Assembly: GCA_949752735.1 (NCBI GenBank)
Contig: OX457044.1
Location: 20,291,521-20,355,520, forward strand
From: Lumbricus terrestris
Lineage: Eukaryota > Annelida > Clitellata > Crassiclitellata > Lumbricidae
Direction of reading: 5' to 3'
Length of the DNA stretch: 64,000 nucleotides
Below the pieces are notes generated by a model, which ran no database searches, had not been told where the DNA came from, and saw only the letters and a list, made by a program, of their open reading frames with translations. Both the position numbers and the translations under genes were made by a program. Below, piece by piece: positions 1 to 10,995 of the stretch (positions within the stretch are counted from its first letter, which is position 1; the number at the start of each line of letters is the position of its first letter).

Positions 1-345
1 AAGCAGACTAATTGATGACTGGCAGATGAATTGATTGCATGATTGATTGGTTGGTAGATAGATAGATTGTTTGATTGATACTGATTGACTGAACATTTGA
101 TTGATCGAGCGAGTGAATGAATGAATGGATGAAAAGATGAGTTAGTGAATGAGTAAATTAACGAATGAATGAGTTAGTGAGTTGGTGTGTTAGTGAGTGA
201 GTGAATAGGCGAATGAGTGAGTGAGAAAGTGAGTGGGCAAGTGAGTGAATAACTGAGTAAGCGAGTGAGCAAGTGAGTGAGTGAATAAGTGAGTAAGCGA
301 GTGAGCAAGTGAGTAAGTGAGTTGGTAATAATATCTCCAGTCTCG
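1..345. repeat. Degenerate tetranucleotide simple repeat
   Basis: The first 120 bases are rich in TGATTGAT-like steps; from about 120 to 335 the sequence is an interrupted GAGT/GTAA repeat. Open frames on the minus strand here translate to monotonous Ser/Leu/Thr/His strings and are by-products of the repeat, not genes. Confidence 0.85.
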
Positions 346-2255
346 ACACTTTCATGCAGCATTCACGGATGATATATAGCAGCCCCTTCAGTGCTCTTAA
401 ACGTCATCGCATGCCTTCCTTTTTCAACCGATCAACCCTTTGTCTAACACGCCCATACGACTACTTCCTGTCACACTTTAAATCATCTATCAGTGTTACT
501 TTTAATAGCCTACCTTTCTACATGTATCACCTCTCTAAATAACGTCCTTATCTTCTGTACAAATGCCGTCGAAACGAAACGTTTCCACGACTTTCTTGCC
601 TCGTAATTGACGCGCCATCGCCTAATTGACTCTAAGTTGATTGCCAAGCCAGAAGTCCACGGAATCCGATTTAGTCCAATTAAGGATTAATTAGCCCTAG
701 CGTCGGCGACAACCGAACGCGGAAAAGCCGAAACTCGGCGCTTCTTACTGTCTGGATAAGGATTTGCCCGTCAAACATATAAATCGCACGCTGTGCGAAA
801 GGTTGACCGATTTCAAACGCAGTGGTCGGGTTCGAACCTCGCCTTAAAGGCAGTTCGTCTTAGCATGTAGGCCTGCTGGATACTGCTCTTGTGAATGTCA
901 CTTCGCTTTTATAGATAGAATTTTGGTGTGCCCCCACTTAGAGCCGAGCATTTGCTGTGATAGGTCCCTCAGCATGGAACGGCCTTTCTCTCTCCTACGG
1001 GCTAAGCTCATGTCTGGGCTGCTCCCTGCATCCTATTTATAGCTCTCTCAAGACGTTTCTTATTCCCCGGTTTCTGTGATGAAAGCATATCTAAATAACC
1101 TATGCTGCGAGACAGGGACGGGTTAAGGCATGTTCAACATGTTCGGCAGAACAGGGGCCCACACATCAGGCCCACACTTTAGAGACCCCATGCACACATG
1201 CTGGGGAAAAAGGTCATCAACTTTTTGGAGGGAAATAATCGGTATTCTCTACGAAATTTTCGACAAAACGACTAAAAAAGTCATCAGAATTCTCGCCCGA
1301 AGATTAATTTCTCGAACAGGACCCTCACATTTCTTAACCCGGCCCTGCTTCGAGAAGCGCCATATAAATTTCTTGATTGCGATAAGATGGATGCGCTTTG
1401 TAAATATAGAAGAAGCTAGTAAATTGCTAAAGTACGCCTAATAATTATTGCGTAGTATGTATAATAGGCTACTGGGTTGATCTGTTCCCCTCGAACTATT
1501 GTTCTTGAATTAGAACAGAATATATATGTAATTTATGTATATATGATTCTGATTTAGACTGAATGAGCCATTTGTGTGATAACTAATCTCCTCGGCTCAA
1601 CCTCTGTGGTGCCGTAAAGCAATCGTAATTGCAAGCTCCAAATCTCCAAGGCCAACGCAGGGCACACGCTTATTCACGAGCGCTGGAATGGTCACAAATT
1701 CGTATTTTTTAAAATTAATACTAGACAGACCTGCAATTGAAAATCTGTCAGTGTAGCATATTACCTGAAAGTAGAGTACTCAAAGTTAGTTGGGTCTTTT
1801 GTGACACAGCCCATAAGCAAAAATGTCTGACCTTAGACCACAGTTAAAGTGGCTTGCTGCCATGCAGACGTTACGCATGAAAGAGAAGAAAGTTAACAAG
1901 CAGCTCTGTGAAACGCAAACTGAGAACTGTGTGAGGGACGTGCGTGAATATTACGCCACCCCGTGTGATTGACTTTTAGCGCACTTAAGCGGATGACGTC
2001 ACGCGGACGAGGCGACTGGGGTCGGCTGAGTTTACTTGAGCTTCTGCGGAGGATTTTGTTCGGGCCACGGCGTCGTAATTGGGCTGATGATACCGATGGG
2101 AGGAGGGGGAGGAGAGGGCGTTGAACATGGAAGAGGAGGGATGAGATGGATGGAAAGGGAGAGGGAACGAAAAGGATAGATTGAGATAGGGTAGAGGAGA
2201 TGTATTCTGTAATCTGTAGCCGAGAATGCGAGGTAAGGACAGACAGAGGGATAGG
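346..2255. other. No gene recognised
   Basis: Both strands were read. The longest frame (about 1130-1441, 103 codons) overlaps a dispersed MITE-like hairpin motif near 1260-1290, so it is not supported as a gene. A tRNA-like B-box on the minus strand lies at about 820-850. Nothing else stands out. Confidence 0.6.
800..885 (-). repeat. Possible tRNA-derived SINE remnant
   Basis: On the minus strand the segment contains GGTTCGAACCC, a perfect match to the RNA polymerase III B-box consensus GGTTCGANNCC. No convincing cloverleaf or A-box was found. It differs from the clearer SINE family at 18834, 34516 and 37751. It may be a decayed SINE or a chance match. Confidence 0.25.
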
Positions 2256-2263
2256 AACGCGGG

Positions 2264-2570
2264 CATAGGCGGAGACCTGGGCCGAGAATTGGGGGGGGGG
2301 GGAGACGGAAAGACGCGAGATTTTCCGGAAAATTTCTGACGATCGGCGAAATCTCCCAAAAAATTCTTATTTTCGCCGCCAAAAAAGTTGATGACCTTTT
2401 TTTAGTCATCCGCCCAAATCTCGACGAATTTTTTTTTTCGCCGCCAAAAAAGTTGACGAATTTTTTGTCTTGGCGCTCAACGATTGGGGGGGGGACAAAT
2501 GCATGGGCCGTCCCCAACACTTTTATTGGGGGGGAACGGCCCCCTGTCCCCTCCTAGGTCTCCGCCTCTG
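2264..2570. mobile_element. hAT-like MITE with 8-bp TSD
   Basis: The element begins CATAGGCGGAGACC and ends GGTCTCCGCCTCTG, giving near-perfect terminal inverted repeats. It is bracketed by the 8-bp direct repeat AACGCGGG at 2256-2263 and 2571-2578. An 8-bp target duplication with short TIRs is typical of hAT-superfamily non-autonomous elements. The interior is G- and T-rich and contains two copies of a dispersed hairpin motif (around 2390 and 2450). It has no coding capacity. Confidence 0.8.
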
Positions 2571-2632
2571 AACGCGGGAAAGGGTGCTGAATGTTTTGCC
2601 GGGACTGTAATATTATAGGAGAGAAGAATTTT

Positions 2633-2790
2633 ACGGTCTTAAAGGCAATTCATATTTACACATGATATCCAGATCTTATCAGAATGCTTCAAACAGAACA
2701 AAAGTTATATCACTTTTAGTAAGACCACCCATCGTTTCTTGACGATTCAAAAACGTAACGCAGCAAAAAGTAGCAAAAAGTAGCAAAAAG
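2633..2790. mobile_element. Partial copy of the palindromic MITE family
   Basis: About 150 bases match one arm unit of the palindromic element at 39039-39817. Both share the order: tacggtctt-type start, aattcatatttacacat, aaaagttatatcactttta, then gacgattcaaaaacgtaacg. Only one unit is present and no terminal repeat is preserved. Confidence 0.6.
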
Positions 2791-2949
2791 GCTGTTTTAT
2801 TAAGTCTCATCTCAAATAATTGTTATCAAATAGCCTTGATATCGCCAGTTGATCATTATTCCTACTATTTTAAAAGGTAGCTGCACGTCATTGTGAAGTC
2901 ACTGAGCAAAATGACAATCAAATTGTTAAATAAAGAATCTGTCAGACTA

Positions 2950-3500
2950 ATAATTTTGCTATTCTTCTTCTGGTTCTCTGCCACTAGGCAGGTTCGGCTG
3001 TCCAATGTCGCCACTCCTCCATTCGCTGGGCATTCTCTTTTAGCTTTTGGTAACAAATCCTCGTCATCATCGTGTCCAACATCATTCTGTCGTGGTCTTC
3101 CTCTTGTTCTTTTCCCCTCCATTTTTCCTTCTATCACCGTTTTTACTAGGTTGTCTCCTCTTAGCATATCCCCTATCCATGTCTTTTGTCTTTCTCTGAT
3201 TGTTTTTATCATTGTTATTTCCTCTCCAATCCTTTCCAGACCTTCCTCGTTTGTTTTGTGTTCAGCTGATCTTCTCCATTTTCTTCCATGTCCACATTTC
3301 AAACGCTTCGATTTTCTTTAGGCCTATGTCTTCTTTTCTCATGGTCCAGGTTTCGGAACCATACAGCACCACACTCCACACCAGTGTTTTTTATCATTCT
3401 TTTCTTGAGGTTTCTGTTTAGCTTTCCTCGTAGTAGTTCTCCTCTTTTCGTAAAAGCCTCCTTTCCCATTGCAATCCTTCTTCTGATTTCCTTATGACAT
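2950..3500 (-). pseudogene. LINE C-terminal fragment
   Basis: Read on the minus strand, two frames joined near 3300 give the C-terminal tail seen in many LINE ORF2 proteins: a Lys-rich start, a degenerate 'VECGAVWFRN' step, then 'RQKTWIGDMLRG', 'VIEGKMEGKRTRGRPR'. The W-I-G-x-x-L-R-G and GKRxRGRPR elements are characteristic of this family. The frame change and stops show it is dead. Related 3' fragments lie at 7190-7350, 37530-37690 and 46440-46620. Confidence 0.65.
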
Positions 3501-3655
3501 TTTGCTATTAAAGCAATGAAATTCACATTTCTAAAAAAATGAAAATGATCCAAATACAGCTGAGTTTTCAGTGGCAGTTAGGCCTACTGTTACGAGTTTA
3601 TTCAATCGACTGTCCCTAAAAACTCAGTTGTATTTGGATCATCACTCGCGCCTAG

Positions 3656-3772
3656 TCAGTCAGTCAGTCAGTCAGTCAGTCAGTCAGTCAGTCAGTCAGT
3701 CAGTCAGTCAGTCAGTCAGTCAGTCAGTCAGTCAGTCAGTCAGTCAGTCAGCCAGTCAGTCAGTCAGTCAGA
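3656..3772. repeat. (CAGT)n microsatellite
   Basis: About 29 copies of the tetranucleotide CAGT run almost without interruption, with one C variant near 3752. Confidence 0.98.
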
Positions 3773-3811
3773 GTTAAGGATTCATGCCTAGCAATGGTCA
3801 GGAACTGGACG

Positions 3812-3892
3812 ACGCGCCTCCAAATAAGCTGGTTCCCGCGACTTCGCTTCTGTGGGCGCCGTAGAATTCTCGAGATTACGATTACGATTACG
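3812..3892. repeat. LINE/SINE 3'-tail family ending in GATTAC repeats
   Basis: The block starting 'aagctggttcccgcga' and running through 'gtgggcgccgtag...attctcgagattacg' into GATTACGATTACG recurs at 24560-24625 and 31533-31615. The shared order and the short tandem tail suggest the 3' end of a retroposon family. Confidence 0.5.
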
Positions 3893-5320
3893 ACGATGAA
3901 AATTATGATGACAATTCACAATATTCGTTGCTATAGGTATTGGGGTGGCTAGACTCGTTGCTATAGGGATGAGCAATGAATTCGTTACTCTAGCGGTGGG
4001 TGACCACAGGATCGCATTGCCTATATTTAAGGGCGCGTTTCTGTTAGACTTACATTGGTCAAGGTTCAACGGCATCTTATGGCATCATTCCCCCGCATCA
4101 AATGGTTTTGTCATCGACAAATTACTTGCAATAGTTTTCACAGCTCGTGTGGCGAAATATGACGGTCACCAATCCCTTAGTTTTCTTAAACCATTCGCCA
4201 GGGTGTCGACCTATTTTTACTCTCACTATAATAATTTATCACCTATCAGTTCGCCAGAGTGCACACTGAAAGCCAATGTTACTCTAAAGCCGAGCGCCGA
4301 GCCCTATAGCTTACTGACGAGCGTTGTGTCGTATCAGAGGCTTGTCCTTTTGTCTCCGAGCCACTTGGCTTATACGGATATCCGGTTCTATTAGCGTTAC
4401 AAAAAGATCATCAATCAATCAATCAATAAATCAATCAGAAAGGACTGCGGAGTTCCGCTGGTTAGGGTCACCTATGTCTGATACTAGGCGTTTACAGGTT
4501 CACTACAATAGGCGTGACGACTACAGAAGCTTATATTCTATATTCCATCATAATAAATCAAAGCTTTAACTAATAAAACTAAACGCTCCAATTTATAACA
4601 GCATGATACTACATAATATGCAGATCTAAACATGATGATGTCAAGAATAAAATCTTAACTAAAAAATCAATACCAAATTATATAGAGAAAGAAAACGTTA
4701 GCTATGAAACAAATATCAAAAATATCATCAAGACTGAATAAGACTCGTGCGTGCAAGCTGGCAAACAAAACTTCTACCAGTAGGCCTACATAAGGTTGGC
4801 GATATTATAAATGGCAGCAACAGAAGTTCTAGAGAAAAGAGCAAGACATTCAAGAGCAATTAAATTGTTCTCTCTCCGTATACTTACGTCACTCATTCTC
4901 TGGCCACGCCCATTGTCACATAAATTATAGATCACTGGATGAGAAATCAATACAGAACAATCCTATAAAATTGCAACAAAGATGCAAGATATTCGCAGTC
5001 GTCTTCGAACCTCGGAAGCGCAGACGAGAAAGGAAAGAACAAAGAAGGCAGGACGAAACAATGAGGAGCAGAATGTTTGGAGCAAAAGCATTCGTTGTCT
5101 GGCATATGGTGATGGTAAGACCGTAAGAGAGTTTGGGATGCGTGATTTTTAAGCTTTAGGGTGAATGATTGATACCTTTAAAAAAAATTAATTGCACCAT
5201 TTAAAGACATTATTGAACTTAATTGCATTACCTAAACTGATGCCTCCGTTTCTGGTTAAGTGCATTGAAGATAGTGATCTTGATAGTGAGCTTCTCTCCA
5301 ATGTTATTAAATTTGTCGTT
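3893..5320. other. No gene recognised
   Basis: AT-rich sequence with a short CAAT repeat at about 4410-4435. Open frames of up to about 150 codons (for example 3945-4394) show no family resemblance or splice context that would support them. Confidence 0.5.
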
Positions 5321-5324
5321 CTCT

Positions 5325-5520
5325 ATGCAACGATATTTCCGTGGTTGGTCCAGCTATCTGGAATGGCCTCCCTGCGGCTCTCCGCTCGCTTCCCGTGACT
5401 CTGCTGGCTCTTTCTATCGTCTTCTCAAAACTTTTCTTCGATCAGACCTTGTTTGGGAGCGCCTTTGAGTAGGGATCTTGAAGGCGCGTTATATAAGTTT
5501 ATGTGATTAATTGATTGATA
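5325..5520 (+). pseudogene. LINE 3' end fragment (CR1/L2-like)
   Basis: The plus strand reads 'VGPAIWNGLPAALRSLP', the typical W-N-x-L-P box near the C terminus of CR1/L2-type reverse transcriptases. It is followed by a 3' UTR containing 'gagcgcctttgagtag' and 'ggcgcgttatataa'. The same tail occurs at about 15944, 38095 and 41211. 5'-truncated and not functional. Confidence 0.65.
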
Positions 5521-5670
5521 TTTTAATAACCTTCGTTTAATTTCAAAACGACTCATGCACCGCGATATACGATTAAAATTATTTACAGTAGACTATATAC
5601 GAACGACTGAGCACAATTTATTAAAGGAGCCGAATTCAACTATTTTTGGCGGCCATGCAAGGCTCTATCG

Positions 5671-6799
5671 CAGTGCTGTCCAACGTGCGGCCCGCGGGCC
5701 GCATGCGGCCCGCGAGGCGATTTCAAGTGGCCCGCCCGGGCTCGCTAAATTTTTGCACTTTAATTGTATAAAATGAAGTAAAGGGTAAAATCAATGGTCG
5801 ACTTGAGCTTTTATTTTTTATTGACTTAGTGACAATTGCCGATTTGTAATGCTACCAGGAAGGCCAATCGAAACACTAAAGTTACTCTCTTCTTTTCCTT
5901 CCAGAGGGTTAGGTTCCATTAGTCTATTTGGAGATTGACCCACAACTTCTGGTTTTAACAACTCTCATTACTGTACGGTACTCAACTAAACTTCGTAAAC
6001 CGTCCTAAACCGTTCACTTCTAGTCAGTTTCTGAGATCTGTAGGCCTACAGAGTTCCAGCACGTCTGCAAGTGACTGTGACCATTCCTTTCGAGAGATAG
6101 TCTAATTCTAGTTCTAAGGATTAGAAAGAAACCATCGATAAGTGACACAGGGACCAGGGATGACGATCGTCGATGTCTTGGCTCTGTCTGGTCCGACGAC
6201 TATGGTGCTAGCTAGCTCTTTAGACCGAGACTCTGGCTTCGGCGATTTTTTTTATGAAAGTCAAAGGAGGATGGAAATGCGCCCGAATCATAAAGTGGAT
6301 CTTATAGCCCGAAAAATTGATTGGGCGACGTATATAGCCTACTGAAGAGCTGAGCTTAGCTGGCCAAACTGTGTCTGGGCGACGAAACTGAGTGCGAGGC
6401 AGGGATAAACGCCACCTTTGCATTGCATATTTTGGTGCTCAACTATTGTGAAGCATGACAATAGTGGTTAATTGGTGTAGTCTACATGCTATTGTTCATT
6501 AGTAGGCCTATTATTCATGTGTGACTCGTCGAATTCTTTCGATAAACTGCGCAAGACTTTCCTCCGTGGCCATTCTTAGTCGATTGGGATCATCTCTGAA
6601 TAGTTTTCTTGAACTGGCGGTATATAAATTTCATAACATATAGCTATAGATTGTTAGATAGTTACAAACATTCCACATTAAATTTAAATACTCGTTTCAA
6701 TGTTAATATATCAATAAATTTTAATTTTACTGTTGCGGCCCTCGGCTTCAAAAATCGTGCTTTTGCGGCCCGCGGTACCAAAAAGGTTGGACAGCACTG
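5671..6799. mobile_element. hAT-like non-autonomous transposon, 1.13 kb, perfect TSD
   Basis: The left end CAGTGCTGTCCAAC and right end GTTGGACAGCACTG are inverted repeats, extended by GCGGCCC-rich sequence on each side (near 5688 and 6760). The flanks are the perfect 8-bp direct repeat CTCTATCG at 5663-5670 and 6800-6807. CAGTG...CACTG ends with an 8-bp target duplication are diagnostic of hAT elements. No transposase frame is visible inside, so it is non-autonomous. The intact TSD argues for a fairly recent insertion. Confidence 0.88.
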
Positions 6800-7004
6800 C
6801 TCTATCGTATCCGTCTGCTCAGTTTACCATCAATGGAAAGATGAGTCGAACTGAGAGAGAAAAAAGCAGGGAGTGGTTCCTCGTCCGTATACGCTCTTCG
6901 TGCTATAGAAAATGTAGCCATTGCCCCAAGCCTTCCATATATTTGGACCATCTTTATAAGATAAGACAAGATTATTCTTTAATTGACAAATTGCTATCTG
7001 CATT

Positions 7005-7165
7005 TGGGTGTACAGACATTTTGGTGTACAGACATTTTGGTGTACAGACATTTTGGTGTACAGACATTTTGGTGCACAGACATTTTGAAGCACAGACATT
7101 TTTGTGTACAGACATTTTGATGTACATACATTTTGTTGTACATACATTTTGGTGTACAAACATAG
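7005..7165. repeat. 16-bp minisatellite
   Basis: About ten copies of a 16-bp unit (ttggtgtacagacatt) run in tandem, with increasing divergence to the right (gtacatacatt variants). Long frames over this block on both strands are repeat artefacts. Confidence 0.95.
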
Positions 7166-7189
7166 TATAATAAATAAGAAAAAGAGGAT

Positions 7190-7350
7190 GACTGAGACGG
7201 ATGATGTTGGGATGGATGATGACTGACGGATACAACGAACTGAAGAGAACAGCACGGCGAATGACGTCGTTGGAAGTTGAAACAATCTGCCGAGGGGCAG
7301 AAAACTTAAGAAAGAACAAGAAGACGTGGCATAAAAAACTGCATAATAAA
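7190..7350 (+). pseudogene. LINE fragment
   Basis: The frame reads 'GWMMTDGYNELKRTARRM', which parallels 'DRMMEDGY-NLKEKAQRRM' at 46500-46560. It is a degraded C-terminal end of the same LINE family as at 2950-3500. Confidence 0.5.
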
Positions 7351-8364
7351 CGTGCATCATCTTGTCACAAGTTGCCCTTCTAAATATCATTAGACCCATT
7401 GTTGCATATATATAGAATCTATAGATATTGTGATTTGTCATATTATATATACTATATGTACTATGTGCTTAAATGAAGTTGGACAACAGCATATATACTT
7501 AGTTAAGTGCCACCTAGTAATCTAGCTTTTATAATGTATCGATGGCTGTTGGGTCCCGAAGGGACAAAAATAAAACTACAACTGGTGGGGGCCGTAGGTG
7601 GTGGGGTCCTGGGCTTGAGCCCGTGTAGCCCATGCTTTAATCCGGCCGTGACATGTAGCATGTGTATTGCGAATACTATTTTGAGGTGCTGCCGACCTTA
7701 CAACACGTCAGGGAAAAGGTGAAGTTGGTTCTTGATCGCTTGTGGATGGAGTCGGAAAATGAAAATGAAGTTCTTGTCGCATGGCCTGTATAGTCCATGA
7801 ATGAAGGGACCACCACTGCGGCGAAACAGTTATTTAGATTAGCCTATTTTGTTTGAAATGTATGAACCGCAGTGTGCTTGCAGGAAATTGCAGGAAAACG
7901 ATTAAAGACAGAGTCGATTTTTTTAACTGAACGGCTGCCTAATAAGTGCCTACTATGCCTAAGTACCGGTTAATCCTATAACTCTGTACATTAATTTTAA
8001 CCATCGCCCCAGGGTGTAGACTGTAGACATCTACAGAATAGGGGTTTGTTTCCCACTTTTTTAGAGCAGGGTCATTGTTTTTCTTTGAGGCTCATTGGCC
8101 CCGGTGACAAAAGGCCTAATTTGAGATATCTTGCATGCAGCCTTGAACTATTCAGTGATCTGCAGTGTTGTATACACGTAGAATGCTGTCGTCGTTAACT
8201 GTTACGTTCGGTGGAGAATAGAAGAAGGAGCCGTGAGGTTGACGCCTTATGATATTAGGGACGTCACAGGTAGGCCTATAATCATTCGTTACTTTAACCT
8301 TTTCTTCCTGTGCAGAGGCCAACCATGACTCGTATGATTGCGCTTTGTAGTTAGCAGCCAAAAA
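7351..8364. other. No gene; possible CR1 3'-UTR hairpin
   Basis: At 7551-7575 GGGTCCCGAAGGGAC followed by an AATAAA-like run resembles the 3' UTR hairpins of the LINE copies near 12230 and 22985. No other coding or RNA feature was recognised. Confidence 0.35.
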
Positions 8365-8690
<326 letters not shown>

Positions 8691-8720
8691 TCATTGCTTT
8701 AAGAGAATGATAAACGTCTC

Positions 8721-8765
8721 TACGCTATCTGAATTGATATCAAAAATCAATTCAGATAGCGTAGA
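8721..8765. repeat. Perfect short inverted repeat (hairpin)
   Basis: CTACGCTATCTGAATTGAT is followed, after a 7-base spacer, by its exact reverse complement. It could be a minimal MITE-like foldback or a structured RNA stem; no other context. Confidence 0.8.
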
Positions 8766-9079
8766 AAGGATCCGTGGTTAGTTTCTTTTGAAGCGGCGTC
8801 ACACAAATACCTGCATGGTTAAAATTGAAATCGCATTACTTTGCCATACCTTCTATTTTTGCATTACCGTATGCTAGTAGACCTATATTATTACCCAAGA
8901 TAAGATAATTAATCACTGTCGTAAGCAGCGAGTGAACGTCAAACTGATAAACCATTCATTTCAATCCTCCATTCAGACGCAAATCTGTCATCGATAAAAG
9001 CAGGTGGCGCTTTATGACACTGGCATTCTTATCTTTTAGGAAGGCAGGCATAGAATCAGCAGGTGCTTGCAGAATAGCA

Positions 9080-9620
9080 GGCACCACTCAAATGGATTCA
9101 ATTAAGGAGGGTAAAGAAATATAATTCTTCGATGATTAGTTTTTGAGCGATTATTGAATACTGTTCTTTCAACGTTGCTCAGAGATCTCCCAGTTAGATC
9201 GTATAATGCGATGCAGATAACGATTGAACTGTTTGAACAATGCAGAAAGGAGAGTCCCACGCAGAGTGGATGGATGGTCGTTCTGTAAGTAGATCCCAAT
9301 GATGGCAGAGGATCGAGCTTGAGTAATAGTGGTCCTATAGATAGGCTATATAGTTCGTGGAACATTCAAGTCTGACCTGTCCAGAGAACGGAGAGGTCAA
9401 TGAGAAGATGCAGAAAGAGGAGAACGAAATGAAATCTCTGATGTAATTCATTTCGGCGCAAGACCCAGTTTGGACTTGAGAATCAGAGCAAGAGGTTTAT
9501 TTAAATATTGGATGTGAGCAGAGAGAGGAAGCCAGTGTAGTTGGTTGGCCATAAACGATGAAACACGAGGGCATTTAGGGAGGCAATCAATCAAACGAAT
9601 AACATCATTAAGCACCGATT
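9080..9620 (-). pseudogene. Possible degraded LINE fragment
   Basis: On the minus strand the layout (gaggaagccagtgtagttgg, then ...gaggcaatcaatcaaacg) parallels the LINE at 51740-52300. Frames are broken. The call rests on this local resemblance only. Confidence 0.3.
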
Positions 9621-10077
9621 TAATGGGATATACACGGACCCTATAATATTATAGGAAGGCCAAGGTAAACTATACAGCCAAGGCCATCTCTCATTATGCA
9701 TGCTGATTGTTTTATGCATGCTGATTGTTAACCTAATTATATAGAATGAAAATATTAATTATTATAGAAGTGATGAATTTTCGAGAATTAAATAGTTTGA
9801 ACTTGGACCTAAGACAATTCACCCTATATAATTATTCTTCATATATTCATATGTCTACAGAATGAATTTAATTAGATTTGTATACAGATTGAGCCATTGG
9901 TTCAGTTGCATGGCTACGTAGACATAAAATTATTATGTTAAGTATAAACAGGTATTTGTCTATCATGGACAAGGTCTTAGAAACGCTTCAGCAAGTGTTT
10001 TGCGACAAAATAATTGTTCTGCACTTTTCACAGTATTTCAACAGCATAATTGCAACGGTTATTTAATTATTTTGTAG

Positions 10078-10117
10078 AAAAACACGAACTGGTCCTCGTG
10101 AATTTCTACCATAGAGA
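10078..10117 (+). CDS. ERP44: ERp44-like exon a (strand before active site)
   Basis: The acceptor 'attattttgtag' precedes 2 + 36 + 2 coding bases reading KHELVLVNFYHR. The motif LVxVNFY matches human ERp44 VALVNFYADW. The donor is GA|GTACGT. The exon ends in phase 2 and joins T of the next exon to make Asp just before the active-site Cys. Confidence 0.75.
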
Positions 10118-10955
10118 GTACGTATTTTTAACTTAGTTGCATGCCTAATTATTAGAGATGAGATTCACAATTAATTGAATGCACGAATTGAGGTAAAAAT
10201 AGTGATGTCACAGCTTCAAATGATTCAAATGATTAATGTGATTAAGGTGATTCAGTAGATTAAGCTGATTCAGAAGATTACGATGATTCTGGTGATTCAG
10301 ATGAATCAGGTACAAAGCAGCGACGACCTTATGTTGAATAGCATGTTATAGGTTAACTACAGGCTTTTAATATGGTTTTGGATTGGCCAATTAGCCTTCC
10401 TCTAAGCGACATTTAGTCATGACAAAGATGATCAACGTCGCCCCCCCCGTCTTTAGCTAGGCTTGGGACTGGCACTGCCAGGGTACAGTGACTTGGTTTT
10501 TTCGTTTACTGAATTGCAATAGGCTTATAGCATTGTGAACGGAAACGTCAAGTCACTGTAACCTATAATACTATTAATTCCCTAATACTACACATTTCAA
10601 TTGGCCGACCTACTAATTTGATTGAAAAATGGAAAATTGAAGGTGGAAGGATAAAAATGAAAAGATTTGGGTTGAAAAGGAGATGTGGAAAGAAGGGGGA
10701 GAATTTGCAGAAGAAACTAGAAAACGAATCGGAATAGACTAAAAATTTGACTGAAGAAGAAGGTATAGAGAAGAAGACGAAGAAGAATAAGCAATAGAAG
10801 AAGAAGAAGAAGAAGAAGAAGAAGAAGAAGAAGAAGAAGAAAAGAAGAAGAAGAAGAAAGAATGCAAGGAATAAATCGAGGAACAATAAGAATAAGAAAA
10901 CGAAGAAGAAAACAACAAGAAAAAACAACAAGAGCGGGCTGAGCAGCAATAACAT

Positions 10956-10995
<40 letters not shown>

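Noticed and set aside
800..885. A tRNA gene
   Set aside because: A B-box is present on the minus strand but no acceptor stem or full cloverleaf could be drawn.
1130..1441. 103-codon plus-strand ORF
   Set aside because: It overlaps a dispersed MITE-like hairpin stretch and shows no family motif or splice context.
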